NCBI GenBank assembly: GCA_045613765.1
Contig: JAZLBO010000018.1
Span: forward strand, 1 to 64,000
Length of the DNA stretch: 64,000 bases
Source of the DNA: RGIG4097 sp045613765
GTDB lineage: Bacteria; Bacillota; Clostridia; Christensenellales; CAG-917
Direction of reading: 5' to 3'
Under the pieces are notes generated by a model that was not told the DNA's origin, did no database searches, and saw only the letters and a program-made list of their open reading frames with translations. Made by a program: the position numbers and the translations under genes. Positions 41,428 to 50,163 of this stretch are shown in pieces. The first letter of the stretch is position 1, and every line of letters starts with the position of its first letter.

Positions 41428-43281
41428 TTAGGCGAGTTCAGGTGCATCTTGTGCGTCTTCTTGAAGGATTGCGTCAACTTCATCTGCAGGATCACATTCA
41501 CAGACGTTTTCACAGTCGCACACGCAGTCTTCTGTTTCTGCGCAGTTGCAGTCACAATCACAGTCTCCGTCGCAATCACAGTCACAGCCTTTGGCTTGTG
41601 CCAACTCCTTCTTTCTTTCTTCAAGAAGTGAGTCAATGAAGCCGATTGCAAGGATCATAACCATTATGACTGCTGCAAAGATGTAGAGATAGTTTCTCAA
41701 TGACACAACGCCACAAGTTCCAAGGAGAAGGTTGCCCATTTCAAGCCAACTCATATATTGGTAGCCAATATATCCGTACTTCATACCCAAGGGGTAGAGT
41801 GTTGCTGCGATTGCACCTTCGTCTGTGACATAGATGTTGACATAGAGTTTTTGTCCGTCTGCAACTGTTGCCACAACGCCGTTGGTAAGACCTTCAACAA
41901 GAAGATCTTCAATGTTGCCGCTTTGAGTGCTGAGAATTGTGTTGAGAAGGTCTGTCACGTCGGGCATATTGAGCATTTCTGCAAGGTTGATTTCTGCAAG
42001 GGGCATAGGTTCGCCAAGCAAGTCGAGAAGACACCATGTGTATGCTGTGTCAACGTGGCCTGTTTCGTATGCATAATAGTAGTTGCCGTCATCTGCAAGG
42101 AAGATTTCCTTACCTTTGCCGTTTTCGTCAAATTCGCCCTTATATTGTTTTGCGATTTCGGGCAAATATTGATATGACATAAATCCGTCATAGCCCACGA
42201 TTGTCTTGCCATCTTCGCCGTAAATGGGTTGTGTGTAGTTGTATGAATCGTTGAGGAACATACGGATGACGGAAGGTGTTGTCATACGATTGTTGGTGGC
42301 AAGTGCAATGCCGATATCTTCTGTGATGGGCATATAGCCGTCCATGTCTTGTGTTGCATAGTTTTGACCAAAGATTTGTGTCAATTTTTCATTGCCTGTG
42401 CAACCGAGTGCACCAAGACTGTTGGTCTTGAAACCTTCTTTGCAGAGTTTTGCATAAGTGTCACTGTATGCATCAACAAGTGCAAGGCAGTATGCCTTTC
42501 TGCTGACGTTGGCTTTGAGTGCATAGTCATAGTCCATCAACACGTAGTGTTCATAGATGAAATCATAGAGTTCACGATCAAGTTCTGTATATCTTTCACT
42601 CTTTGAAACTGTATTGTTGTATTCGCCAAACCAGTATTCTTCAAATACGTCAAATGCTTTGACACCCTTTTCGCTTGCATAAGCAAGGAGATCTTCGTCC
42701 TTTGCGATTGCATTGGTTGCAGATTTGGTTGCTTCATCTGCTTTGACGTTTTCATAAGCCAACTCCCCGTCATAGTTGCCGTTGAGCATGTTAAGGCCAA
42801 TATAAAGGTGGATATAATCTTCGATTATTCTTGATTCTTCAACACCTCTGTTGAACATATCTTCAACGTAGAGTGTGCCAAAAGTTGTCTTTGCAAGGAT
42901 GTCAGGAAGACCAATGTCAAAGATGAGTGCAATGCCTGCTGTAAGGACAATACATACGACAAGCAAAATTGCTGTACGTTGCATAATTGTACGCTTTGCT
43001 TTTTGTTTGTCTGTGTAGAGCCAGAAAGCCACACCACCAAAGATAAGGCCAAGGACTACCACAACGATTGCCGCCACGTAGGGCCAGAAGGTGTAGAAAG
43101 TCATGCCTTCGCCAATCTTAATGCAGTTGACCAACGTGATGATGAACAATGTGGGGAAAGTGAGTCCAAAGCACACGATTTTTGCTATGCAAAGTGCCAG
43201 TTCTTTCTTGTCCATTTGAGGTATGTTTTTAATCTTTTGACCAAGATTTTTGAAACTTTGTGCCATATCAATCTTTTTCAT
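41428..43281 (-). CDS. Large membrane protein with a Cys/Asp-rich C-terminal tail
   Basis: 617 residues. Three hydrophobic segments near the N-terminus (about 28-50, 58-84 and 92-115) are followed by an ectodomain of some 400 residues. Next come one transmembrane helix (about 540-560) and a tail with twelve cysteines in about 33 residues, alternating as CDCDCDGDCDCDCNC and later CVCDCENVCECD. The tail looks metal-binding and cytoplasmic if the N-terminus is inside. I do not recognise the ectodomain. GGGGAGGTGG supports the ATG at 43281, directly after the stop of the upstream gene, so the two are coupled. The frame open to 43422 overlaps that gene and is not used. Confidence 0.7.
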   Translation of the reverse strand: MKKIDMAQSFKNLGQKIKNIPQMDKKELALCIAKIVCFGLTFPTLFIITLVNCIKIGEGMTFYTFWPYVAAIVVVVLGLIFGGVAFWLYTDKQKAKRTIMQRTAILLVVCIVLTAGIALIFDIGLPDILAKTTFGTLYVEDMFNRGVEESRIIEDYIHLYIGLNMLNGNYDGELAYENVKADEATKSATNAIAKDEDLLAYASEKGVKAFDVFEEYWFGEYNNTVSKSERYTELDRELYDFIYEHYVLMDYDYALKANVSRKAYCLALVDAYSDTYAKLCKEGFKTNSLGALGCTGNEKLTQIFGQNYATQDMDGYMPITEDIGIALATNNRMTTPSVIRMFLNDSYNYTQPIYGEDGKTIVGYDGFMSYQYLPEIAKQYKGEFDENGKGKEIFLADDGNYYYAYETGHVDTAYTWCLLDLLGEPMPLAEINLAEMLNMPDVTDLLNTILSTQSGNIEDLLVEGLTNGVVATVADGQKLYVNIYVTDEGAIAATLYPLGMKYGYIGYQYMSWLEMGNLLLGTCGVVSLRNYLYIFAAVIMVMILAIGFIDSLLEERKKELAQAKGCDCDCDGDCDCDCNCAETEDCVCDCENVCECDPADEVDAILQEDAQDAPELA

Positions 43282-43282
43282 T

Positions 43283-45430
43283 TTATGCCACCTCCCCATT
43301 ATTTTCTTCAACTTGTTCAACTTCTTCAAGTTGTTCAAGTTCTTCGACGTCTTCTTCATTGACTTCGTCAATGGGTGCTTCTTCATCTTCCTTCTTCTTG
43401 GACTTCTTTGCCTTAGGTTCAATTTGACCTGTTGCCCAGAGAAGTTCCTTTTCTGCTGCCATATAACTCATAAGGGTGAAGAAGATGATAAGGCCTGCAA
43501 ATGTCATGAGCATATCTCTTGCGATAAGCACATTGTACATTTCGGGCTTGTATGAAAGGTCTGCTTGGAGTTGTTGTACTTGTTGAAGGGTTGTAATGTG
43601 TCCTGATGCAAGCATATCTGTGCCAAGACCGACACCGATACCGATAAGTTTACTGCCGACCAATGAGCCGTGGAAACTGCCTTCGTATTCTGCTCTCTTA
43701 TATCTTGCGTATGCTGCTTGATATTCCTTGATTGCCAAACTCTTTGAGCCTGCTACGTCGCTGAGTGTTTCGTCAACATAGTAGTTGTATTCGGGCTCAA
43801 TGATGGGTGAGCGATACCAGTAGAGTGTTTCCAAGATGTCTGCCAAGAGATTTTCAAGGCTTTCAAGTGAGTTGTCATCTGCTGATGCGCTGAATCCAAC
43901 GAAAGTAAGGATTTCTGCGAGCATTTCGTTTTTGACGCCAAATGTGTCAAGGAGTTGTTTCACTGATGCTGTTGAGAAGTTTTCATCAACGTCAATGGTC
44001 ACTGTGCCTGAAACATTGGGGATATTGCTCATTGAAAGTGCCAAGTGGTCTGTAAATTCAATTGCCACAACAATGCCCATATAGTCGCCAAGGTTTGCTT
44101 GAAGGAAACCGTAGGTTTCGGGGAGCATACTGCCCAAGACCATGCCGAGAAGATCGCCAAGAGGCATTGACAAACTGCCATCAAGGAGAGATTGGACCAT
44201 GGGGAGCAATCCTTCAAGGAGTTTTGCTTCGCCAACTGCTTTGCCAAGTTCTGCAAGGGCGCTGTTGAGTTCTGCGATTGTGAGAGAGTGACCTGCTGCA
44301 TAGGATTTTTCTCTTTCCCACATCAACTTTTCTTCTTCGGTTGCGTTTGCGCCTGTATATCTTTCTTCAAGACGTACCAATGCTGCTTCTTCAATTTCCT
44401 TACGGAATGCTGCTTCATCAGTCTTGCCTGTCAACTTGAAGAGTTCTTTCATATCTGCTTCTGCTTGATAATATTCTTCAAGAATATTAAGTGCAACTTC
44501 TACACTGAAAACATAGCCGTCTGCAAGCATACCGTTCTTGTTGTAGTATGCAGTACCATAGTAGCCGTCTGTTTCTTCTGCAGTTCTCTTGTCGCCATCA
44601 TACCAAACACAACATTCAACGTTTTCGCTTGAATCGGGGCTGACTTGTTGCACGTATTTGACACAGAAGAAATTGCCCTTTACTTCAACGGGATTTTCGC
44701 CCTTGAAGTTTGTAAGAGTCAATGAATCTGCTTCAAAAGTGCCGTAAGGCTTGCTGAAAACATTGTTTTTGATGAGAATATGGTCATAATCATCAATGAC
44801 GCCGTCTGCATTGTAGTCGTAATTGAAATCGTCGTAGTGGAGACCTTCGTTTTCAAATGCACCTGCATTGCAGTGGAACATAAGTCCGTTGTAAGGGATG
44901 TTGTACACTGTGCATAATTCAAGAAGTTCTGCCTTCAATTCGTCGGTGTATGACACTTTCATTGTTGAACCATTTGTATTGGTTGCACTTGTTTGTGTGC
45001 GATAGTATGAAAGATGTGTCTTGTAGTCTTTGACTACAACACCTTCGGGTGCTTCTGCTGCAAGTGTTTCAAGTTTTGCCGTATAAACGCCGTCAATGAT
45101 GAAGATGGGCAACAAAAGTATGACAAGCAAAATTGCCATAACCAGTGTCACTCTTGCATTTCTATTTTTGACAAAATAGTTGCAGATGACTTGCACTACT
45201 GCTGCTGCAAGCCAAAGTGCCAAAGCAATCCAAATTGCATACATTGCAGGGGATGTGAACAAACTCTTGATTGCAATAAATTGACCTTCTGCAGGACCCA
45301 TAAAAGGTGTGTGTCCGTAGTTTTGCATTGCAAGACCAAATACTGCAAGGAAGAAAAGTGGGAATCCCAAACAATAGAAGGCGATTTTCAACACGTGAAA
45401 AAGTTTTGCCTTTTTGACTCGTTGATCCAT
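43283..45430 (-). CDS. Large membrane protein, partner of the Cys-tailed protein
   Basis: 715 residues with the same layout as the gene that follows. There are three hydrophobic segments near the N-terminus (about 12-33, 54-85 and 94-115), an ectodomain of about 500 residues, one transmembrane helix (about 643-663) and a charged tail of Lys then Glu/Asp repeats (KKSKKKEDEE, then EELEQLEEVEQVEE). The ectodomain holds an EF-hand-like calcium loop, DYNADGVIDDYD (about 203-214). I do not recognise the family. The stop codon and the next ATG are separated by a single base, which suggests fixed stoichiometry. A strong promoter is at 45517-45545. Confidence 0.7.
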   Translation of the reverse strand: MDQRVKKAKLFHVLKIAFYCLGFPLFFLAVFGLAMQNYGHTPFMGPAEGQFIAIKSLFTSPAMYAIWIALALWLAAAVVQVICNYFVKNRNARVTLVMAILLVILLLPIFIIDGVYTAKLETLAAEAPEGVVVKDYKTHLSYYRTQTSATNTNGSTMKVSYTDELKAELLELCTVYNIPYNGLMFHCNAGAFENEGLHYDDFNYDYNADGVIDDYDHILIKNNVFSKPYGTFEADSLTLTNFKGENPVEVKGNFFCVKYVQQVSPDSSENVECCVWYDGDKRTAEETDGYYGTAYYNKNGMLADGYVFSVEVALNILEEYYQAEADMKELFKLTGKTDEAAFRKEIEEAALVRLEERYTGANATEEEKLMWEREKSYAAGHSLTIAELNSALAELGKAVGEAKLLEGLLPMVQSLLDGSLSMPLGDLLGMVLGSMLPETYGFLQANLGDYMGIVVAIEFTDHLALSMSNIPNVSGTVTIDVDENFSTASVKQLLDTFGVKNEMLAEILTFVGFSASADDNSLESLENLLADILETLYWYRSPIIEPEYNYYVDETLSDVAGSKSLAIKEYQAAYARYKRAEYEGSFHGSLVGSKLIGIGVGLGTDMLASGHITTLQQVQQLQADLSYKPEMYNVLIARDMLMTFAGLIIFFTLMSYMAAEKELLWATGQIEPKAKKSKKKEDEEAPIDEVNEEDVEELEQLEEVEQVEENNGEVA

Positions 45431-45439
45431 AATTTCTCC

Positions 45440-45470
45440 TTTATCGCAGGGCGTATAATACGCGCGCCTG
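45440..45470 (-). other. Leader hairpin before the 43283 gene
   Basis: On the minus strand GCAGG...GCG, loop TATTATA, CGC.CCTGC forms a hairpin directly ahead of the ribosome-binding site (about 45443-45468). It may modulate translation. Confidence 0.4.
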
Positions 45471-45516
45471 CATTAAAAATCTATAAATATTACTTTTATA
45501 GCAATACCTACGAAAC

Positions 45517-45545
45517 ATTATAACAAAGGGTGTGATTTTTTTCAA
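45517..45545 (-). promoter_or_regulatory. Sigma-A promoter of the paired membrane-protein genes
   Basis: TTGAAA (45545-45540), 17 bp, TATAAT (45522-45517) on the minus strand. Confidence 0.75.
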
Positions 45546-45618
45546 GACGATTTCCACTATTTTTAAGGTTTTTTAAGGGTTTTTTTAACAAAATTTATAA
45601 ATCTGAGAATATGTTGTA

Positions 45619-45646
45619 TTGCAATTATGAAAAGTAGTGGTATAAT
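45619..45646 (+). promoter_or_regulatory. Putative sigma-A promoter of gdhA
   Basis: TTGCAA (45619-45624), 16 bp, TATAAT (45641-45646), with the start near 45653 and a leader of about 26 nt. Confidence 0.65.
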
Positions 45647-45678
45647 ATCCACAATCTATGTTGAAATTTGGAGGGGTT

Positions 45679-47025
45679 ATGTCTTATATTCAAGAAATTT
45701 TGGTGCAAACCAAACAGAAAAATCCAGATCAACCTCAATTTTTGCAAACAGTTGAAGAAGTTTTGGGCTCAATCGCTCCTGCCGTTGAACAAAACGAACA
45801 AAAACTTCGCAAAAACGTTATTCTTGAACGCCTTGTTGAACCCGATCGTCAAATCATCTTCCGTGTTCCTTGGATGGATGACAATGGTGTTTACCACGTA
45901 AACACAGGCTACCGTGTGCAATTCAACAATGCAATCGGCCCATACAAAGGTGGTCTTCGTTTCCAAAAGGACGTCAACCTTGACACAATGAAGTTCCTTG
46001 CCTTTGAACAAACTTTCAAAAACAGCCTTACTTCTCTCCCCATGGGTGGTGGCAAAGGTGGCAGTGACTTTGATCCCGTCGGCAAATCTGATGATGAAAT
46101 CATGCGTTTCTGCCAAAGTTTCATGACAGAACTCTACCGTCATATCGGTCCTAATATGGACGTTCCTGCAGGGGATATGGGTGTTGGTGGCAGAGAGATT
46201 GGTTATCTCTTTGGACAATACAAAAAGATTGTTGGGGACTATGAAAATGGTGTCTTGACAGGCAAAGGATTGTCCTATGGTGGCAGTCTTATCCGTCCCG
46301 AAGCAACAGGTTTTGGCGCAACATATTTCCTTGAAGAAGTGCTCAAACATCAAGGCGAAAGCATTGAAGGAAAGACCTTCTGCTTGTCCGGATTTGGCAA
46401 CGTTGCTTGGGGTGCTGCAAAGAAAATCAGTGAACTCGGTGGCAAAGTTCTCACCCTTTCTGGCCCTGATGGATACATCTACGATAAAGATGGTGTTTCA
46501 GCAGAAAAGGTAGATTATATGCTTGAAATGCGCGCATCAAATCGTAATTTGGTCAAAGACTATGCAGACAAGTTCGGTTGCGAATTTGTTGCAGGCAAGA
46601 AGCCTTGGGGCAATGTTAAGGCAGATGTCTATATGCCCTGCGCACGTCAAAATGAGATCCTTCTTGAAGATGCAAAAGCAATGGTTGAGATGGGTGTGCC
46701 TATCCTCAACGAAGTGTCCAATATGCCCACAACAAATGATGCGCTTCAATATCTTCAAACACACGGCGTGTTGGTTGCTCCTTCAAAGGCAGTCAATGCA
46801 GGTGGCGTTGCAACAAGTGGTCTTGAAATGAGCCAAAATAGTGGACGTATCTCTTGGAGCGCAGAAGATGTTGACAAGCAACTGAAAAACATTATGAAAG
46901 GCATCCACTCTCAAATCACTGATGCCCTTGACACATACGGCTTGGACTACAACCTTGTTGCAGGTGCAAACCTTGCAGGTTTCAAGAAAGTTGCAGACGC
47001 AATGCTCGCCCAAGGCATATATTAA
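45679..47025 (+). CDS. gdhA: NADP-type glutamate dehydrogenase
   Basis: A 448-residue enzyme converting 2-oxoglutarate and ammonia to glutamate. PYKGGLRFQKDVNLDTMKFL with the catalytic and substrate lysines, PMGGGKGGSDFDP and PAGDMGVGGREIGYL are signatures of the 450-residue hexameric, usually NADPH-dependent class. The Rossmann motif SGFGNVAWGAAKKISELGG lies near 235. GGAGGGGTT precedes the ATG at 45679; a frame 21 nt longer lacks a site. It is the main ammonium assimilation gene in the window, monocistronic, with the SCIFF unit downstream under a separate promoter. Confidence 0.96.
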   Translation: MSYIQEILVQTKQKNPDQPQFLQTVEEVLGSIAPAVEQNEQKLRKNVILERLVEPDRQIIFRVPWMDDNGVYHVNTGYRVQFNNAIGPYKGGLRFQKDVNLDTMKFLAFEQTFKNSLTSLPMGGGKGGSDFDPVGKSDDEIMRFCQSFMTELYRHIGPNMDVPAGDMGVGGREIGYLFGQYKKIVGDYENGVLTGKGLSYGGSLIRPEATGFGATYFLEEVLKHQGESIEGKTFCLSGFGNVAWGAAKKISELGGKVLTLSGPDGYIYDKDGVSAEKVDYMLEMRASNRNLVKDYADKFGCEFVAGKKPWGNVKADVYMPCARQNEILLEDAKAMVEMGVPILNEVSNMPTTNDALQYLQTHGVLVAPSKAVNAGGVATSGLEMSQNSGRISWSAEDVDKQLKNIMKGIHSQITDALDTYGLDYNLVAGANLAGFKKVADAMLAQGIY

Positions 47026-47054
47026 AAAGGGTTATTTTGGTGCATAGTATTGTA

Positions 47055-47083
47055 TTGACTTTACTCGTGGACCGTGTTATAAT
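47055..47083 (+). promoter_or_regulatory. Sigma-A promoter of the SCIFF peptide gene
   Basis: TTGACT (47055-47060), 17 bp, TATAAT (47078-47083). The start point near 47090 gives a leader of about 26 nt with GGAGG. Confidence 0.85.
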
Positions 47084-47115
47084 CAATAAAAATCAAGATT
47101 TTTATGGAGGCAAAT

Positions 47116-47265
47116 ATGAAGCACATCAAAACTTTGAAAACTCGTGACCTTTGCGCAAGCACAAAAAATGGTGGCTGTGGTGAATGTCAAACATCTTGCC
47201 AATCAGCATGCAAAACAAGCTGCGGCGTAGCAAACCAAAAGTGCGAAAACACAAAAAAGAACTAA
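47116..47265 (+). CDS. SCIFF (six-cysteine ranthipeptide) precursor
   Basis: A 49-residue peptide that is an almost perfect SCIFF match: MKHIKTLKTRDLC at the start, then CGECQTSCQSACKTSCGVAN, with cysteines at 13, 21, 24, 28, 32, 36 and 43. SCIFF peptides are found in nearly all Clostridia and are crosslinked by a radical-SAM maturase through Cys-to-residue thioethers; their role is not settled. The maturase gene follows 57 nt downstream. GGAGG lies 7 nt before the ATG. In the studied homologue CteA the thioether joins Cys32 to Thr37; by position the residue here is Gly37. It is too short for most gene finders. Confidence 0.93.
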   Translation: MKHIKTLKTRDLCASTKNGGCGECQTSCQSACKTSCGVANQKCENTKKN

Positions 47266-47285
47266 TTTAGCACAATCTCGTCAAA

Positions 47286-47317
47286 CCCGCCTTATGAAAA
47301 TGGGGCGGTGTTTTTTT
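47286..47317 (+). terminator. Probable partial terminator between SCIFF and its maturase
   Basis: CCGCC (47287-47291), loop, GGCGG (47304-47308), then TGTTTTTTTG. It lies just before the maturase start and would let the peptide mRNA greatly exceed that of the enzyme, with readthrough supplying the maturase. Confidence 0.55.
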
Positions 47318-47322
47318 GTAAT

Positions 47323-48699
47323 ATGATACATCAATTCAAACAAGCAGGGCTTGCAATTGTTGTTGACGTCTTCTCCGGATCAATACATCTCGTTGATGAC
47401 GTTGCATACGACATTATCGCCCTTTATGAAAACACAACCAAAGACGAAATCGTCACTTCCCTTGCCCAAAAATATGAAGGCGAGGGGGTTTCTTGTGAAG
47501 AAATTGCAGAGTGTTACGACGAAATCACTGCTCTCAAAGAAGAAGGCAGACTTTTTGCACCCGATACGTTTTCAAATATTGCAACAAGTTTGAAAGAAAA
47601 GACTTCTGGCGTTGTCAAGGCACTTTGCTTGCACGTGGCACACACTTGCAACCTTAACTGCTCATATTGCTTTGCAAGTCAAGGCAAATATGCAGGAGAA
47701 AGAGCCATTATGAGCGAAGAAGTGGGCAAAAGAGCCCTTGACTTCCTTATTGAAAACTCTGGCACAAGACACAATCTTGAGGTTGACTTCTTTGGTGGCG
47801 AGCCACTTATGAATTTTGACGTAGTCAAAAATCTTGTTGCTTACGCTCGTGAAAGAGAAAAACAATGTGGCAAAAACTTCCGTTTTACCCTGACAACCAA
47901 CGGCGTGCTTATTGATGATGACGTCATTGATTTTGCCAACCGTGAAATGAGCAACGTCGTCTTGAGCCTTGACGGAAGAAAGGAAATCCACGATAGATTC
48001 CGTGTTGACTATGCAGGAAAAGGCAGTTTTGACAAAATCGTGCCAAAATTCCAAAAACTCGTGGAAGCACGTGGTGGAAAGGACTACTATATGCGTGGCA
48101 CTTTCACTCACGCCAACCCCGACTTTGTCAGCGATATCCGTACAATGCTTGATCTTGGTTTCAATGAACTCAGCATGGAGCCCGTTGTCTGCGCCCCCAA
48201 CGATCCTTCTGCTCTCACAGATGAAGATCTTGAAGTGGTTATGGCACAATATGAGGAACTTGCATCACTTATGCTTGAAAGAAGACGCCAAGGCAAACCT
48301 TTCACTTTCTATCATTACATGATAGACTTGAGTGGTGGTCCTTGCATCTACAAGAGAGTTTCAGGTTGTGGCAGTGGCACTGAATATATGGCAGTGACAC
48401 CTTGGGGAGATTTGTATCCTTGCCATCAATTTGTTGGAGATGAAAAGTTCAAACTCGGCGACATCTACAACGGAGTCAACAACACCGACCTTCAAAACGA
48501 ATTCAAGAAGTGCAACGTCTATGCCCACCCCGAATGTAAGGATTGTTGGGCAAAACTCTACTGTTCTGGTGGTTGTGCAGCCAATGCATATCACGCAACA
48601 GGAAAGATTACTGGCATTTATGAAAGTGGATGCAAACTTTTCCGTAAGCGCATGGAATGTGCAATCTTCCTTGAAGCAATCAAATCACTTGAAGAATAA
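47323..48699 (+). CDS. Radical-SAM SCIFF maturase with SPASM domain
   Basis: A 458-residue enzyme that installs thioether crosslinks in the SCIFF peptide. The N-terminal peptide-binding region starts MIHQFKQAGLAIVVDVFSG, typical of the SCIFF maturase family. The radical-SAM motif is CNLNCSYC (about 112-119), followed by DFFGGEPLMN. The C-terminal SPASM region has cysteines in SGCGSGTEYMAVTPWGDLYP, CHQF, CKDCWAKLYCSGGC and ESGC for two auxiliary iron-sulfur clusters. ATG 47323 is chosen by family start; GTG 47308 is in frame. Neither has a good ribosome-binding site, and the partial terminator lies just ahead. Confidence 0.93.
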   Translation: MIHQFKQAGLAIVVDVFSGSIHLVDDVAYDIIALYENTTKDEIVTSLAQKYEGEGVSCEEIAECYDEITALKEEGRLFAPDTFSNIATSLKEKTSGVVKALCLHVAHTCNLNCSYCFASQGKYAGERAIMSEEVGKRALDFLIENSGTRHNLEVDFFGGEPLMNFDVVKNLVAYAREREKQCGKNFRFTLTTNGVLIDDDVIDFANREMSNVVLSLDGRKEIHDRFRVDYAGKGSFDKIVPKFQKLVEARGGKDYYMRGTFTHANPDFVSDIRTMLDLGFNELSMEPVVCAPNDPSALTDEDLEVVMAQYEELASLMLERRRQGKPFTFYHYMIDLSGGPCIYKRVSGCGSGTEYMAVTPWGDLYPCHQFVGDEKFKLGDIYNGVNNTDLQNEFKKCNVYAHPECKDCWAKLYCSGGCAANAYHATGKITGIYESGCKLFRKRMECAIFLEAIKSLEE

Positions 48700-48700
48700 A

Positions 48701-50032
48701 ATGAATACACCCATCAAAGATTTTGTAAGAAAATACGCCCTTTCAAAGCCCGTGCGTCTTCACATGCCCGGTCATAAGGGCGTTTCTTTTTTGGGTGCAG
48801 AAAAACACGATATAACAGAAATCCAAGGGGCAGACGTTTTGTATTCTGCAAAAGGTGTCATCTTGGAAAGCATGAACAATGCAACCAAACTCTTTGACAG
48901 TGGAAAAACACTGTATTCAACGGAAGGATCGTCCCTTGCAATACGTGCAATATTGCACCTTGTCAAAGGCTACTCTGCCTTTGACGGCAACGACGCCAAA
49001 GTCCTTGCATATCGCAATGCGCACAAGAGTTTCATCACGTCATCTGCCCTGCTCGGCATTGATGTAAAATGGTTGTATGATGACAAAAACGGCATTTTAA
49101 GTTGCGATTTTGATTTGTCAACCCTTGAAAATGCAATTATCAAAGAAAGACCAACTGCAGTATTTGTCACAAGCCCAGACTATCTTGGAGGTGTTGCACC
49201 CATAGACAAGATGGCAGAAATATGCCACAAATATGGTGTCGTTCTTGCTGTTGACAATGCCCATGGTGCATACTTGAAGTTTGCATCAAACTGCACTCAT
49301 CCCATAGATCAAGGGGCAGATATTATGTGCGACTCTGCACACAAAACATTGCCCGTTTTGACTGGTGGCGCATATCTTCATATAGGCAAAAATGCCCCTG
49401 CATACTTTATGGAAAATGCAGTCACTGCTCTTTCACTTCACGCAAGCACAAGCCCATCTTACGTCATCTTGCAATCCCTTGACAACGTCAATAAATTACT
49501 CCACGATAACCCATGCTATTTTGACGGAGCAATATGCCGTCTTGACAAATTAAAGGCAAAATTGGTGGATTTTGGCTACACTCTTGTAGGAGATGAACGA
49601 TTGAAGTTGACAATTTCCACAAAGCCCTATGGCTATACGGGGGAAGAAGTGGCAAATTATCTTGAAAGCAAGGGAATTTTCGTAGAATTCTGCGACAAAG
49701 ACTTTGTGACAATGATGTTTTCGCCCTGCAACAAAAAGGGTGACTTCAAAAAAGTCCAAAAGGCACTCACATCTCTTCCAAAGTGCGATTGCATAGACAT
49801 AGCACCACCAACGGCACATATACTTGAAGTGGGCATGGATATGAACACTGCCCTTTTTGCACCATACGAAATCGTGTCCGTTGACAATGCAGTGGGCAGA
49901 ATTTTGTCATCTCCTACAGTATCATGCCCCCCTGCAATACCCGTTGCAGTCTGTGGCGAAATCATTGATGACAAGGCAGTGGAAATCATGAAATACTACT
50001 CAATAGACACTTGTGTTGTTGTCAATAAGTAG
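48701..50032 (+). CDS. Orn/Lys/Arg decarboxylase-family PLP enzyme, short form
   Basis: A 443-residue fold-type I PLP enzyme of the Orn/Lys/Arg decarboxylase family, in the short form lacking the N-terminal wing domain (as in Bacillus YaaO). The start VRLHMPGHKG and the later VDNAHGAYLKF and CDSAHKTLPVLTGGAYLH (the Lys binding PLP) define the family. It probably decarboxylates a basic amino acid to a polyamine precursor; the substrate is not certain. The ATG is 1 nt after the maturase stop with only a weak GAAG site, so translation is likely coupled. A frame open back to 48431 lies inside the maturase and is not used. In Bacillus a similar gene sits near tmk, not near SCIFF. Confidence 0.88.
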   Translation: MNTPIKDFVRKYALSKPVRLHMPGHKGVSFLGAEKHDITEIQGADVLYSAKGVILESMNNATKLFDSGKTLYSTEGSSLAIRAILHLVKGYSAFDGNDAKVLAYRNAHKSFITSSALLGIDVKWLYDDKNGILSCDFDLSTLENAIIKERPTAVFVTSPDYLGGVAPIDKMAEICHKYGVVLAVDNAHGAYLKFASNCTHPIDQGADIMCDSAHKTLPVLTGGAYLHIGKNAPAYFMENAVTALSLHASTSPSYVILQSLDNVNKLLHDNPCYFDGAICRLDKLKAKLVDFGYTLVGDERLKLTISTKPYGYTGEEVANYLESKGIFVEFCDKDFVTMMFSPCNKKGDFKKVQKALTSLPKCDCIDIAPPTAHILEVGMDMNTALFAPYEIVSVDNAVGRILSSPTVSCPPAIPVAVCGEIIDDKAVEIMKYYSIDTCVVVNK

Positions 50033-50163
50033 TGTTCAACGTTCAACGCACTTGCACACGGCGCAAATTACAATCGTATTAAAAATAGAAATCAACCAAA
50101 TCGCACTTTTACAATGCGATTTTGACAAGATAAAATATTTGTTTTTGCAACATAGGTATTTTT

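Noticed and set aside
43282..43422. N-terminal extension of the Cys-tailed membrane protein
   Set aside because: It overlaps the 3' end of the upstream gene in another frame and is Lys-rich shadow sequence; a strong GGAGG site supports 43281.
48431..48700. N-terminal extension of the PLP decarboxylase
   Set aside because: It lies inside the maturase coding region in another frame; the family start VRLHMPGHKG follows the ATG at 48701.
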